Source: CAWDDA01 sp963813345 (GTDB lineage Bacteria > Acidobacteriota > Blastocatellia > RBC074). Taken from it: 64,000 nucleotides of DNA. The stretch spans positions 469,161 to 533,160 of the forward strand of contig CAWEYR010000028.1 of assembly GCA_963813345.1 (NCBI GenBank), given 5' to 3'. A model generated the notes under the pieces. That model was not told the DNA's origin. It saw only the letters and a program-made list of their open reading frames with translations, and made no database searches. The first letter of the stretch is position 1, and each line of letters starts with the position of its first letter. Positions 7,320-17,568 of this stretch are shown here, piece after piece. The translations under genes were made by a program, and so were the position numbers.

Positions 7320-10234
7320 TCAAAGGGAGGGCGGAATGTTGAAACAGGTGCCTTCGCCGACTTTGCTTTCGGCTGAAATGCGGCCGCCGTGGTCGTGGAT
7401 GATGCCGTAGCTTACGGCGAGACCGAGACCTGTTCCCTGACCGATTTGCTTGTCGTGAAGAATGGATCGTAAATCTTGCTGAGATTCTCCGAGGCGATGC
7501 CGACTCCGGTATCCTTGAAACTGATCACGACTGACCCGCCATCGTTGATCGTGCTGATCTCGAGCTCGCCGCCGCGTGGCATGGCGTCGCGCGCGTTGAG
7601 AATCAGATTCATGAAAACCTGCTGCAGCTTTGGCGCGCTCCCGGTTACCGGCGGGAGCCCGCTGGCGTAATTCCGAACAACCTCTATGCGTGTGTTACGA
7701 AGCTGTGCTTCGAGTAGCTGTATCGTATCGTCCAGCACGCGGTGAAGATCTACAGGCGCCACGCGCGAATCGCTGACTCGCGAAAAGTTCAGGAGATTAT
7801 TGACGATCGCCGACGCGCGCGACGTTTGAGTATGAATCTTTTCAAGCAGGTGCCGTCGCGGGTCAGATTCGGGAACCTGCTGAATCAGCATCTGAGCATA
7901 AGATGAAATACCCGTGAGCGGAGTATTGACTTCATGAGCCACACCCGCGGCGAGCAATCCAATTGACGAAAGCTTGTCCGACTGTTGCAACTGTTCCTCG
8001 AGACGAACGCGCTCGGTGATATCCTCAACGGCAATCAAAGTGCCTTCTACTTCGCCTCGCTTTCCCTGCAGAGGAGCCAGCGAAATGTTAAGGATCAGTT
8101 CACGCCCGTCCGCGGCGCGCGTGCGGAACTTATAGACTCCCTCCGGCCGCTCTGACTGCCAGTCCGACTGCTCCATCAACCCGCGTAACGTCTTCAGGGT
8201 TTCACCGTCGACGATCTTCGCGAGTCTTCGGCCGATGGCGTCTTCACGCTTGACTCCATAAATAACCTCAAGCGCGCTATTCCAGTTGGCAATCCGGCCC
8301 TTCGGGCTGATGACCATGACACCGACATTGATTGATTCGACGATATTCTCGTTGAAGTCTTTCAATCGCTCGAGCTCTCGAGCTCTCTGACCCTGCTCCT
8401 GCAGCAGTGATGCGTTTTCAATCGCGACCGCGACATAACCCGAAATCGATCGAAGCAGCGCGGAGTCTTCAGACGAAAGCAGAGTGCCTCCGACACCGCG
8501 ACCGAGTGCAATGACAGCAACGACGCGAGACCGCGCAGCGCAGGGAACGTAATAGCTGAACACGCGAGAGGCGCCGCTGATCTCAGGCGGCTCGCTGATG
8601 AGTCCGTCCCCAGGTTCAAAGGCATCAGCGCGCACGATTCCCGTTGCGTCGCTCGAGACTCTCATATGGTTCAGGAAATCGGCAGGCAATTCGACGTTCC
8701 TTCCAATCCCCTCAGCGCGCGCGACGCGATAGCCTGACTTCGCCTTCGCATCTTCAACAAAGATCGCGAGGCGCTCGACTGAAAGGACTTCTTTTAACCG
8801 TCGAACCAGGCGATCGAGCAAGACGTCGAGCTCTGTAGTTGACGAAAGCGCTCTACCGAAATCCTGCAGCGTAACTCGATAGTCGTACTTCTCGCCGTAG
8901 AAGAACCGGTCGATTCGCTCCTGCACCCAGTTCTTCATTGGCGCAAAGAGCATCGCGATCGCACTCATCACGATCGCAGCCACGAGCACTTGTCCTCCTG
9001 CAGACAACCACTGACGGAGAAATTCGAAGCTGCCGGCCATTACCGAGCCGAAAAGAACCGCTACTGAAAATGTCGCAATGATGTAAGCCGCTGACCTTCT
9101 GACAACGACATCGACGTCCATCAGGCGGTACCGCACAATCGAGTATCCAAGCGTCAGCGGTACGAAGATGAACGGCAAAATGGCTATTGCTGTAAGTAAA
9201 TCTCCTACCTGTTTCGAAACGAGGAATGACGGAAGGTAGAAGGCCGAAAAGCTCAAGCCTGCGATTCCCATTCCCCAGACCACCCACTTCAATTGCTGGC
9301 GGACGACAATCGATCGGGCATTTCTGAATGTTCGAAACAGCAGACCTCCGCTGATCAACAGCGAAGACGCGAACGCGAGAATTTCTACACGTTCGAGAAT
9401 GCTTCGCGCCGCCACAGGCGACCATGGCAGGTGGGCTCGCAGGGTCACGAACCGCAGCATGACTTCGGCTGCGATCAGGAGTATCGCAGGAACGTAGAGC
9501 AACATCGCAAGCCAGCGTCGCTCTTTGAACAAATGGTAACGCGATGGATAGATCGCTGCGAAGTGCACAAAGAGCGGTGCCAGCAGGATCAACGCGATTG
9601 TCTCAGTGAGATCGATGACCTTGTCGAACTGTGTGCGCAGCTCTTCAGTTGGACTGAATGCGTGAACGACGAATGCCAGGAGGCAGATGATGAAGAAATG
9701 GGCTACATACGGCGCCCTTCCCTGCCTCAGAAGAACATAGACTCCGATGATGAGATAGGTCAGACCTATCAAAGCCAGATAGAGTCCCCGGCCAAAATGC
9801 GGCTGTCGAAGGTCGAGCTTATCGAAATCGGCGACACCTTCGCCGATCTCGGTATCACCGGCATCATTCATCCGCACGATCAGGTAGCTGAGCCGGGTCT
9901 GCTCTAAACCGAGATCTTTCTCATGATCGATGTACATCTGAACCTGATGTGCACCGGTTATTTCATCGAATGGCGCGTTACCGGTAGAGCTGATGCCAAC
10001 CAGCCTGTCACCTCGTCTGATGCCCGCTCGAGCAGCAGGGCTTCCTTCATCAACGCGGTCTGCCACTATCCCGCGGTCACCCCGATCCATCCAGATGACG
10101 CCGTCCGTGAGAATCGGCTTCTGGACGATCCGGTCACGCAGGTTGAACGCCGCGGCTGCGAGCGCTAACAGCGCCACGAAAAGCAGAAGCAGCGTCCTTG
10201 TAGCAACCCTGGTTGTGCCTGCACTCGATTTCAT
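7320..10234 (-). CDS. Membrane histidine kinase with PDZ, 7TM, GAF and PAS domains
   Basis: Sensor kinase of about 970 residues. Order: N-terminal membrane anchor (residues 13-30), a periplasmic PDZ-like domain (VDEGSPAARAGIRRGDRLVG, about 60-85), a block of seven or eight hydrophobic helices (about 150-430), a GAF domain (about 460-620), a PAS domain (NVGVMVISPKGRIANWN onwards), HisKA with the phospho-acceptor histidine in AAGVAHEVNTPLTGI, and HATPase_c with the N box (NLILNARDAMP) and G1 box (FKDTGVGI). The main frame breaks near 7440; the true end, QGTGLGLAVSYGIIHDHGG to FNIPPSL, is in another frame and stops at 7320-7322. No response regulator is adjacent, so it is an orphan kinase. I see no Shine-Dalgarno sequence; a composite palindrome begins 7 bp upstream of the start. 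The signal is unknown. Confidence 0.88.
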
Positions 10235-10240
10235 ACGGAA

Positions 10241-10376
10241 GAGTGGTCAGTGGATCAGTGGTCAGTGGTCAGTGGTCAGGATGGAGTTCAAGTTAATTGC
10301 TACGGTTAGCTACAAGCACTAAAGCTTGAACTCCAAAACTGAACACTGACCACTGACCACTGTCCACTGACCACTC
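10241..10376. repeat. Composite palindrome: type B arms around a type A core
   Basis: Outer arms are GTGGTCAGTGG-type tandem words (10241-10278) and their complements (10343-10376); between them is a degenerate type A hairpin (GGAGTTCAAG to AAGCTTGAACTCC, 10283-10336). It lies only 7 bp from the kinase start, so it is in that gene's 5' region. Between 10377 and 10555 I see only a 35-codon plus-strand ORF with a good RBS, discussed among the rejected items. Confidence 0.9.
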
Positions 10377-10555
10377 ATATAGGCAATACTCGTTCCAACT
10401 TGAACCTATCCCTAGCCAAACCTAGCACTTACAGCTATCGGCACGGGGGGAGGTACAATATCAGCCCAGCAGATTAACCCAAGGAGTTTATGACGACGCA
10501 GAGTTTTCCATTTTTTTGGAATCAAGTCCGAGATTTCGGAGCATCAACTGGAGAT

Positions 10556-12455
10556 CTACCAGCTGAACATAACTCCTCCCCGGACCGATCTGAATGAACG
10601 CGTCGCCACCAATTGAAGGTTGCCGTCGTCGGCTCCGTTCAATTGATTGAGAATGTTGCGAATGTCAATTATCGCCTGCCAACGCCAGGGCAAGCCAAAA
10701 GTCGGAAGTTCCTGAGTGACATAAACGTTAATGTTGGGATCGTAGACACTCATCCGACCTGCAAAAGGATCGATTGCGAACACAACCGCATCCGGCGATA
10801 GCCGCACGACCGTCGATACACGAGTCCCGGTCCTTTCCGAGAGATCAAGGTCGAGCTTGGCAGTCGCTACCTGAAAGAAGCCATTCGAGACGAGTCCCGC
10901 GGGAGATACCTGATCGGGAGGCTGAACGCTCAGCCGAGAGCCGCTTCCGAAGCTATAGCCTACCGATGCAGTCAGCTCGTCGGTCAGCTGCCGCGCATAC
11001 ATGAAGCGAACGCCACGCGCGGCACTATTGATCGAGCTTACCTGATAGGCGATCTGCGCGGCCTCTCGAAACGCGTGTTCAGTCGCGGGAGATGCCTCGA
11101 GGGGAAGTGCGAGCACACCGACGCCGTGACCGGCGATGATGTCGTAGAAGGCCGAAGCCTCAATCGAAGACTTTCCCTTTTCGAAGATGCGCTCAACACC
11201 AAATTCGAGCCTTCGACTGCGGTCGAGCACGGGAGCGTCGGCGTAAGCGAGCTCAGCTGTATGATTCTCGAACGGGGCTTCAATATTCTCCGTTGAGAGT
11301 CCTTCACCCGTTAATCGTCCCTGCTCCGATCCTGGAGTCAGTGCGGCGTTGAATCTCCAACTCGCGCTGGGCGAGTACTGGAACGCGAGTCGCGGCAGAA
11401 TGCTGTCGCGCTGCCTCGAAGCCGATCCTACAAAGCGCGCGTAATCGAACCCGTAGATCACAAGCAACGGTTGAAAAACCTGCCATTGGCCTACAGCAGA
11501 AACTGAAACCTGGTTCAGAGTTCCTACCTTCTGAATCCCTGCCGGACCGGCCGACATCAATTGAACACTCTCTGCGGGTAGAGCAGCAGGACCAGACGGC
11601 TGCAACAGGTGGGATCACTGAGTTGTTGTCAAAGTCAGGCTGGATTCCATCCGCACCAAGCATTCTCGGCTTTCCGTACGCGATCTCGCCGTAACCGACA
11701 CTAGCGGTTATCTGATGACTTGGCGCTGGACGCAGACTGGCAATAGCTTCGACTCGTTGTGGAGCGAGCCCGCCAAACCCGCGTTGACCAATCAGTGCCA
11801 TTTCAACGCCACGAATATTTCCGGCAACAGCAAAATTCGTCCCAAAGGAAGCGGGGCCCGCGAAAGCCGAACCCGCTAGCGAGCTTGCCGCCACAAACTG
11901 CATGGCTCCATGGAACGAAGGGCGATAGCCGGTATAGCGGTCGATCGGTTCGTTATTGGCTACGTCGACTGTTGTACCCGGCGCAGTCGAGGTTGAGGAC
12001 CCATTCGCGTCAAGATGCAGCACGTGACGAGGAACGCTGCGTCCTATCCAGCGATAGTCGTCGCGATCGCCCCGTTGATCGACAAGTCTGTCTTCGCGTT
12101 TGAGAGCGAAGTCGAATGTCTTCTTTTCGCTGGCATCCAGCGAAACTCTGGTAAGCACTGCACGGTAACCGTCCGCTGCAGCCCTTAGCTTGTAGACACC
12201 GGCAGAGATCGATGTAGTGAATTTTCCGTCGTATTCGGTCTTGACGCTTTTGACCTCGCGACCATTCAGGGCAACCTCGAACAATGCGACAACAGCTCCG
12301 CCAAGCGGCTGACCTGCATCATCCTTAACTGTGCCTGATATGACTGCGAGCGTTGTCGTGGTCTCAGCCCGTACAGAGGTAAGCGCGACACCAGGCAGCA
12401 AAGCCAGCGCTAAAAGTGCACATCCCACCGGCAGGAATTGCACAGATTTTCTCAT
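10556..12455 (-). CDS. Outer-membrane beta-barrel protein with N-terminal carboxypeptidase-regulatory-like domain (one frameshift)
   Basis: About 630 residues in two frames. A signal peptide (MRKSVQFLPVGCALLALALL) is followed by a carboxypeptidase regulatory-like beta-sandwich (ISGTVKDDAGQPLGGAVVALF to YKLRAAADGYRAVLTRV). A region rich in alternating beta-strands then ends in FRSVRGGVMFSW, with a terminal tryptophan as expected for an outer-membrane barrel. The frame changes near 11600 (ADGIQPDFDNNSVIPP into MQPSGPAALPAESVQLM). The domain order recalls TonB-dependent-receptor-like proteins common in Acidobacteriota, but I see no clear plug domain and the barrel is short for a receptor. Start chosen at 12455 for the signal peptide; a GTG at 12476 is possible. 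The substrate is unknown. A type A palindrome lies between it and the glycosyltransferase gene. Confidence 0.68.
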
Positions 12456-12609
12456 AGGGACCCGCCTTTCGATCACAAGTCTTCCCCTTGGGGACCTGTT
12501 CGCGGGGATGGGTAGCGGTGCGCGAACAATACCTCCAGAACGAGAAAGCCCACAAACTATGCAAAAATTTTCGTTTATCGCACCGTCAGTGTCAAGTTGG
12601 AGCTCTTAG

Positions 12610-12658
12610 TTTAGAGTTCAAGCTTCAGCTTGCCGCAAGCTAAACGCTTGGACTCTAA
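12610..12658. repeat. Type A palindrome (variant)
   Basis: Arms TTTAGAGTTCAAGCTTCAGC and GCTAAACGCTTGGACTCTAAA, shorter than other A copies. It ends 2 bp before the stop codon of the glycosyltransferase on the minus strand, upstream of the barrel gene. Confidence 0.85.
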
Positions 12659-12660
12659 AT

Positions 12661-13945
12661 CTAGGCGCCCTGCTGCGCGGCCTTCTCTGCAGCCTTAGTC
12701 CTCGGCGGAGGTTGAGCGGTGGCGGGCCGAAAGAATATCCTCGTCTCGCTCGCAGATAACATTTCATAGCCGATACCGGCCCAGACTATTCGCCGCGAAA
12801 GCAGGGACGCGGTGAGATTTGCCAGGTAGAGGAGCGCGGCTACCGGTCCCAACAGGACAAAAACAGGACCAAACTCGCGTATCGCCGCAGCCGATTGTGG
12901 CATCATTTGGGTTGCGAGACGCAGCCTCGTCCAACTGTTGAGGACTCCCAACAAAAACGTCAGTCCAAGCAGGCTAGCCAGAATGGCAGTTCCCTTCCCG
13001 CTTGTTCCGCGCTACGAGCGAGCCAAGCACCCACAGAAGGCCACCCCAGAACGTAATGTTGAAGAGGAGATTTGTGACGAGAGTCAGCTGCCACACACGT
13101 GGCGCATAGACTCGCGTGATCCGCATCTGACGGGTTGTAAACTCGAAGACTTCAGAAAACGTCGGATCGACAGGTGATGGTACAAGACAACCTGAAACGA
13201 ACCTGATTCGCATTCCTGATTCTTGTACGGCCTTGCTGAGGACGTAATCGTCGCTCACTGCGCCTCTCCATCGATCCCCCACACCCAGCTTGTCAAAGGT
13301 CGCGCGCATGATCGCCGTCGACCCGCCCCAGGCGAAGCTTGATCGTTCGCCGAGGACGCTCAGGGCACTCGCGTTCCACACCGAGAGCAACAAAGACGGA
13401 AACGCCCATCTTTGTGGCACAAACCAACGATAACCGGTCGCCGCGCCGACTCGCTTTCCGTCAACTGAGGTCGCGATCTCGGCAAGCCATTCTGATGGCG
13501 GACAAAAATCTGAATCTGCGAAGACGATCACCTCGGCACGCCGGTCAATCGAGTTCATCGTCTCCAACGCCACTCGCAGATTGTGTATCTTCTGGCCTTC
13601 GTCTACAGATTCGCCGGCCGTCACAAGCCACGCCGAACGCCGCGTTTCGCGAATCACACTGGCAACAGAAGCGTAGGCAGCATCGTTCTCGTTTTCGGTT
13701 ACGAATACGAGCTCGTAGTCACGGTAGTCCTGATTACAGAATCCGCGGATGTTTTCTTCAAACTCCTCTCGACCCGCGCCAAACCCTTTGCACGGCACTA
13801 TGACGAATGTCTTCGGCTGGAACCGGTGCTGGGGCAGTGTGTGGACGTGGCGCGAGTAATAGATCGAGCGCAGAGTAATCAACAGGGCCCCGAGCGCCTG
13901 AAGTGCGACGACAACTGCCAGCAAAATAAGGATTGATTCAACCAT
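12661..13945 (-). CDS. GT2/GT21 family glycosyltransferase, ceramide glucosyltransferase-like (one frameshift)
   Basis: Membrane glycosyltransferase. An N-terminal transmembrane helix precedes a GT-A fold with KTFVIVPCKGFG, QDYRDYELVFVTEN, the DxD-type motif in VIVFADSDFCPPSEWL, GAATGYRWF, AVSDDYVLSKAV and a (Q/R)xxRW-like segment (TTRQMRITRVYAPRVW). This arrangement is that of ceramide glucosyltransferase and HpnI-type enzymes, which transfer sugars to a membrane lipid. C-terminal helices continue after an indel near 12960 (LLGVLNSWTRLRLA, LLGPVAALLYLANLTASLL) to the stop at 12661. Total length is about 425 residues, normal for the family. The acceptor lipid is not deducible here. It is divergent from the ketosynthase gene at 14096. 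Confidence 0.78.
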
Positions 13946-14095
13946 TGCTCATGCAATTCGGGGGAGAAACAGTAGGGCGCGGCTTGATCGAGTATAACTG
14001 AACTTGTCTGGTTTGCTAACCCCGGAGCGAGGCGGCTATCATGGTATTCCCTCAAGGTTGACGACCTCAAGGTTGATACTGGGATCGAGGAGAGG

Positions 14096-15361
14096 ATGCG
14101 CTTACCGCCGACGTTGCGACGCGTGGTGATCACGGGAATCGGATGTGTGACTCCAATCGGAATCGGCCGCGAGGCCTTCTGGCAGTCATTGCGCGCGGGA
14201 AAAAGTGGTGGGGGACCAGTAACGCGCTTCGATGCGTCGGAACTTCCGGTGCGTGTAGCCGCCGAAGTAAAAGATTTCGACGCCGATCGCTTCATTCCCA
14301 TCAAGGACCGGCAGCACGTTTCAACGGCGGTTGCGTTTTCTCTGGCAGCCGCCAAATTGACATTCGCCGACAGTGGTATTGATCCCCGGTCACTCGATCT
14401 CGATGAGAGGCGCAACATCGGGATTGTGCTTGGAAGCGGCGGCGCGAGTCTTGGTTTCCTCGAAAAGCAGTTCCGTTTCTATTTCACCAACGAGGCGCGC
14501 AAAGGCAGCGTCTACACCATTCCAACCGCGACACCTGGCAGCCTGCCGAGCGAAGTCTCGATGGCTTTCGGTTTGCGCGGCTTCAGCCATCTGGTATCGA
14601 CGGGATGCACTTCATCAACGGATGCGATCGCATATGCGGCTCAGATGATCGCACTTGGCCGCATAGACACCATTCTCACAGGAGGCGTCGATGCGCCGTT
14701 CGCGCATAGCATCATGCTCGGCTTCTGCGTGATGAAAGTTATGACTTCATCGTGGAATGATGACCCGGCGCGTGCCTCAAGGCCTTTCAGCCGTGACCGC
14801 GACGGCTTTGTGCTCGGCGAGGGAGCTTACTTTCTGTTGCTCGAGGAACGCGAACGCGCGCGTTCGCGCGGAGCAAGAATCTATGGCGAGATCGCGGGTT
14901 ACGGTTCAACCTGTGATGCGTATCACCGTGTACGCCTTGACGAGAGCGGCATCGAACCCGCGCGCGCGATGACGCTCGCAGCCGAAGATGCCGGCATCAG
15001 TATCAATGATATTGACTACGTCAACCTGCACGGCACCTCGACCGAATTGAACGATCGGATCGAAACGCGGGCCGTCAGGATCGCCCTCGGCCAGCACGCG
15101 GACGAAACACCTATGAGCGCGACCAAATCAATGATCGGCCATCCGCAGGGCGCATCAGGCGCTGCAGGCGTGACTACTATTCTGGCGGCGATCTCCGAAG
15201 GTTTCATTCCGCCAACCATCAATCTTGATGAGCCGGACCCGGAATGCGACCTTGACTATGTCCCCAATCGCGCCCGCAAAGGCGAGGTCAATGTAGCGCT
15301 CAGCAATTGCATCGGCTTTGGGTCGAAGAATTCCGCGCTCGTGATCACGAGGGGCGAATGA
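14096..15361 (+). CDS. Beta-ketoacyl-ACP synthase II (FabF-like)
   Basis: Condensing enzyme of 421 residues that would extend an acyl chain with malonyl-ACP. The thiolase-fold catalytic triad is complete: Cys171 in STGCTSSTDA, His312 in NLHGTSTELND and His349 in SMIGHPQGASG. Other family motifs include VVITGIGCVTPIG at the N-terminus, FVLGEGAYFLLLEE and the C-terminal NCIGFGSKNSALVI. The gene is intact. It is followed after 4 bp by a methyltransferase, which in turn overlaps pyrE, so the three look co-transcribed. Because no acyl carrier protein, ketoreductase or FabD is adjacent, it may serve a specialised lipid or polyketide product rather than bulk fatty-acid synthesis; that is inference. 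Confidence 0.9.
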   Translation: MRLPPTLRRVVITGIGCVTPIGIGREAFWQSLRAGKSGGGPVTRFDASELPVRVAAEVKDFDADRFIPIKDRQHVSTAVAFSLAAAKLTFADSGIDPRSLDLDERRNIGIVLGSGGASLGFLEKQFRFYFTNEARKGSVYTIPTATPGSLPSEVSMAFGLRGFSHLVSTGCTSSTDAIAYAAQMIALGRIDTILTGGVDAPFAHSIMLGFCVMKVMTSSWNDDPARASRPFSRDRDGFVLGEGAYFLLLEERERARSRGARIYGEIAGYGSTCDAYHRVRLDESGIEPARAMTLAAEDAGISINDIDYVNLHGTSTELNDRIETRAVRIALGQHADETPMSATKSMIGHPQGASGAAGVTTILAAISEGFIPPTINLDEPDPECDLDYVPNRARKGEVNVALSNCIGFGSKNSALVITRGE

Positions 15362-15365
15362 ACTT

Positions 15366-16118
15366 ATGGCACTTATGACTGGGGCGTGGTCGCATCTATT
15401 TGGTGAACGAAGCACCGAGCCGGAACTGATCGATGGTTCCGACTATACGACCGAAGAGTACGTTGGAAGTCTCGGCGATCTGCGCTGGGTCAACCGCAAT
15501 CTTGGTGGTGAGTCTGCACTCGCGCGCCATCTTTATCCGATGATTGCAACCGCGAATCGCTCGCCGGTGCGAATCCTGGATGTTGGAACCGGTTCCGGTG
15601 ATCTGCCGATCGCAATCGTCAAATGGGCACGGTCGCAGCGAATCAACGTGGATTTCACGATTCTCGATATCAACGAGATAGCAGCTCGGGAGGCTGGGAA
15701 CCTGGCACATGAGTTTCCCGAGATTCGAGTGGTTCGGGCCGATGCTCTGAAGGCGCCGTTCAAAGATGCGAGTTTCGATTTTGTGCTGGCGTCTCTTTTT
15801 CTTCATCATTTCGAGACTCCAACCGCTGCCCGCCTGATCCGCGAATTCAGCCGGATGGCGCGGCGCGCGGTAATCATCAATGATCTGCGCAGGCACCCGA
15901 TCGCGTACTATGGAATCAAAGTACTGACAAGGGTGCTTTCAAACAACCGCCTGGTAAGGCACGATGCGGCGCTGTCTGTTTTGCGCGGCTTTACTGAGAA
16001 CGATGTCCTTGCGATCTCGAGACTTTCGGGTGTCGCGCTTCAATCTACAAGGAGCTTTCCGTTCCGCCTGGTACTGATTTCACAAAACGGGGCAGCGGGA
16101 GAAGAATCAAAAGAATGA
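15366..16118 (+). CDS. Class I SAM-dependent methyltransferase
   Basis: Methyltransferase of 250 residues. The SAM-binding motif I is ILDVGTGSGDLPIAI (about residues 69-83), motif II is in DFTILDINEIAAREA, and the later VRADALKAPFKDASFDFVLASLFLHH matches the adenine-contact and post-I motifs of UbiE-like enzymes. A long N-terminal segment (residues 1-65) precedes the fold. The start lies 4 bp after the FabF stop, and its stop overlaps the pyrE start as ATGA, so the three are translationally linked. The coupling to a ketosynthase suggests it acts on the ketosynthase product, possibly a quinone-like or polyketide molecule, but nothing in the sequence names the substrate. Confidence 0.82.
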   Translation: MALMTGAWSHLFGERSTEPELIDGSDYTTEEYVGSLGDLRWVNRNLGGESALARHLYPMIATANRSPVRILDVGTGSGDLPIAIVKWARSQRINVDFTILDINEIAAREAGNLAHEFPEIRVVRADALKAPFKDASFDFVLASLFLHHFETPTAARLIREFSRMARRAVIINDLRRHPIAYYGIKVLTRVLSNNRLVRHDAALSVLRGFTENDVLAISRLSGVALQSTRSFPFRLVLISQNGAAGEESKE

Positions 16119-16723
16119 CAAGCGACGATGTGGTCAAGGTTTTCGAGGGGTCAGAGGCGCTCCTCAGCGGACACTTTCTACTCTCATCAGGATTACACAG
16201 CCCGCAGTATCTTCAATGCGCGCTCGTGCTTGCGCACCCGCACATCGCGGAAGAGCTCGGTCGCGAGCTTGGTCGCAAGCTGCGTGATGACCCTTTGATC
16301 GATTGGATCGACTTCGTGATTGCTCCGGCGCTGGGAGGCGTGATCGTCGCTCACGAAGTCGCAAGAGCGCTCGGTGTAAGGGCGCTGTTCACGGAACGGC
16401 AGGACGGCGCAATGACATTGAGGCGAGGCTTCAGGATCGAGCCGGGCGATGCGGCGGTAGTTGTCGAAGACGTGATCACAACCGGCGGTTCGACGCGCGA
16501 GGTGATGGAGGTTGTCGAACAATATGGCGGACGCGTAACCGGCGTAGGATCGCTGATAGACAGGAGCGGTGGAAGTGTTGAATTGGGAGTGCCGCGCCAC
16601 GCGCTTGCAGTTCTCGAAGTACCAACATACGACCCAGGCGAATGTCCGATGTGCAAAGAAGGTTCAGTTGCGGTGAAACCGGGAAGCCGAACTGCTCGCA
16701 TTCAACCCCAAGCTAAAGCTTGA
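16115..16723 (+). CDS. pyrE: Orotate phosphoribosyltransferase
   Basis: Converts orotate and PRPP to orotidine monophosphate in pyrimidine synthesis. The signature PRPP-binding loop is VVVEDVITTGGSTREV (from about residue 116); the N-terminal LLSGHFLLSSGLHSPQY and FVIAPALGGVIVAHEVARAL also match the family, and FTERQDG is the flexible catalytic loop region. About 202 residues. It overlaps the methyltransferase by four bases. The C-terminal QPQAKA and the TGA stop at 16721-16723 are encoded by a type A palindrome, so the native end has been replaced or extended by repeat sequence. The following gene, truA, is on the same strand after the palindrome. Confidence 0.92.
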   Translation: MTSDDVVKVFEGSEALLSGHFLLSSGLHSPQYLQCALVLAHPHIAEELGRELGRKLRDDPLIDWIDFVIAPALGGVIVAHEVARALGVRALFTERQDGAMTLRRGFRIEPGDAAVVVEDVITTGGSTREVMEVVEQYGGRVTGVGSLIDRSGGSVELGVPRHALAVLEVPTYDPGECPMCKEGSVAVKPGSRTARIQPQAKA

Positions 16724-16791
16724 ACTCAAACCTCGTCTGTTTGAGCGTGAATTCAAACACACGAGGTTTGAGTTCAAGCTTCAGCTTGGGG
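16706..16791. repeat. Type A palindrome overlapping the pyrE 3' end
   Basis: Arms CCCCAAGCTAAAGCTTGAAC / TCAAACCTCGT and ACGAGGTTTGA / GTTCAAGCTTCAGCTTGGGG. The left arm lies within the pyrE coding sequence and supplies its stop codon. The right arm ends 29 bp before the truA start. Confidence 0.92.
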
Positions 16792-16820
16792 TGTAGCAAG
16801 TTTTCTGATTGTTCCGAACT

Positions 16821-17553
16821 ATGAATCTGCGCCTGACAATCGCATACGACGGGACGAACTATCAGGGGTGGCAGTTTCAGGCGGACGCGAAGACGGTCCA
16901 GGGAGAATTCACTTCAGCGCTCACGCAACTCGATGGTGAGCCGGTGGTCGTGCATGGAGCCGGGCGCACTGACGCCGGAGTTCACGCACTCGCTCAGGTT
17001 GCTTCGGTGCGCTTGACCCGGGCGCGCAAGCCCGATGAAGTGCTTCGTGCATTGAATGGCAGTCTGTCGCGCGAGATCAGAATAGTTTCAGCCGAGCGAG
17101 GCAAGTGAGGAGTTCAATGCTCGATTCCACGCAAAGAGCAAGACATACCGTTATCAGATATACAATGCGGCGGTAATGAATCCGCTGCTCGAGAGGTATG
17201 CTTGTCATTACCCGTTTGAACTGAGCGATGAGGCTATCTCGCATGAGGCTCGATCGTTGATGGGTACACATGATTTCACGGCCTTTACAGTCACGGGTTG
17301 TGAAGTCACGACTCGTGTACGCACTCTTCTCGATTTCAAGCTCAGGCGCGAGGGCCCGCTCGTCAGTTTTGAGTTCACGGGCGACGGGTTTCTGCGGTAT
17401 CAGGTTCGCACAATGGTCGTTGCTCTCCTTGATACCAGCCGTGGACGGCTTGGGTCATTGACGATTGCGGACTTGCTCGAGCGAGGAGATCGTGGACTGA
17501 CTGGTAGAATGGTTCCGGCCAAAGGGTTGACGTTAATGAAAGTCGAGTATTAG
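16821..17553 (+). CDS. truA: tRNA pseudouridine(38-40) synthase (one frameshift)
   Basis: Makes pseudouridine at positions 38-40 of tRNA anticodon stems. Start at ATG 16821 (MNLRLTIAYDGTNYQGWQ). The catalytic aspartate is in GAGRTDAGVHALAQV. The frame changes at about 17100-17110: SAERGK is followed by a stop, while in another frame the protein continues EEFNARFHAKSKTYRY, IYNAAVMNPLLERYACHY, SLMGTHDFTAFTVTG, FTGDGFLRYQVRTMV to the stop at 17551-17553. The two parts join into a full TruA of about 243 residues. Because TruA is broadly conserved and the two halves are pristine, a single-base assembly error is the likely cause. It sits between pyrE and uppS. Confidence 0.9.
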
Positions 17554-17568
17554 TATCCAAATCGCATC

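Noticed and set aside
10241..10376. GTGGTCAGTGG tandem words as a possible CRISPR array or tandem repeat
   Set aside because: The units are about 7-11 bp with no unique spacers, and the right half is the reverse complement of the left. It is a palindrome, not an array.
10490..10597. Plus-strand ORF of 35 codons with a good AAGGAG RBS before ATG 10490
   Set aside because: It runs antisense into the 3' end of the barrel gene, has no recognisable sequence and no conserved neighbour. It could be a small protein, but nothing beyond the RBS supports it.
13879..14418. Minus-strand ORF across the start of the ketosynthase gene
   Set aside because: It overlaps two well-supported genes antisense and resembles a shadow frame of the ketosynthase.
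16193..16600. Long minus-strand ORFs inside pyrE and similar ones inside dxr, rseP and the E1 gene
   Set aside because: They are shadow frames caused by the high GC codon bias; none has motifs or an RBS.
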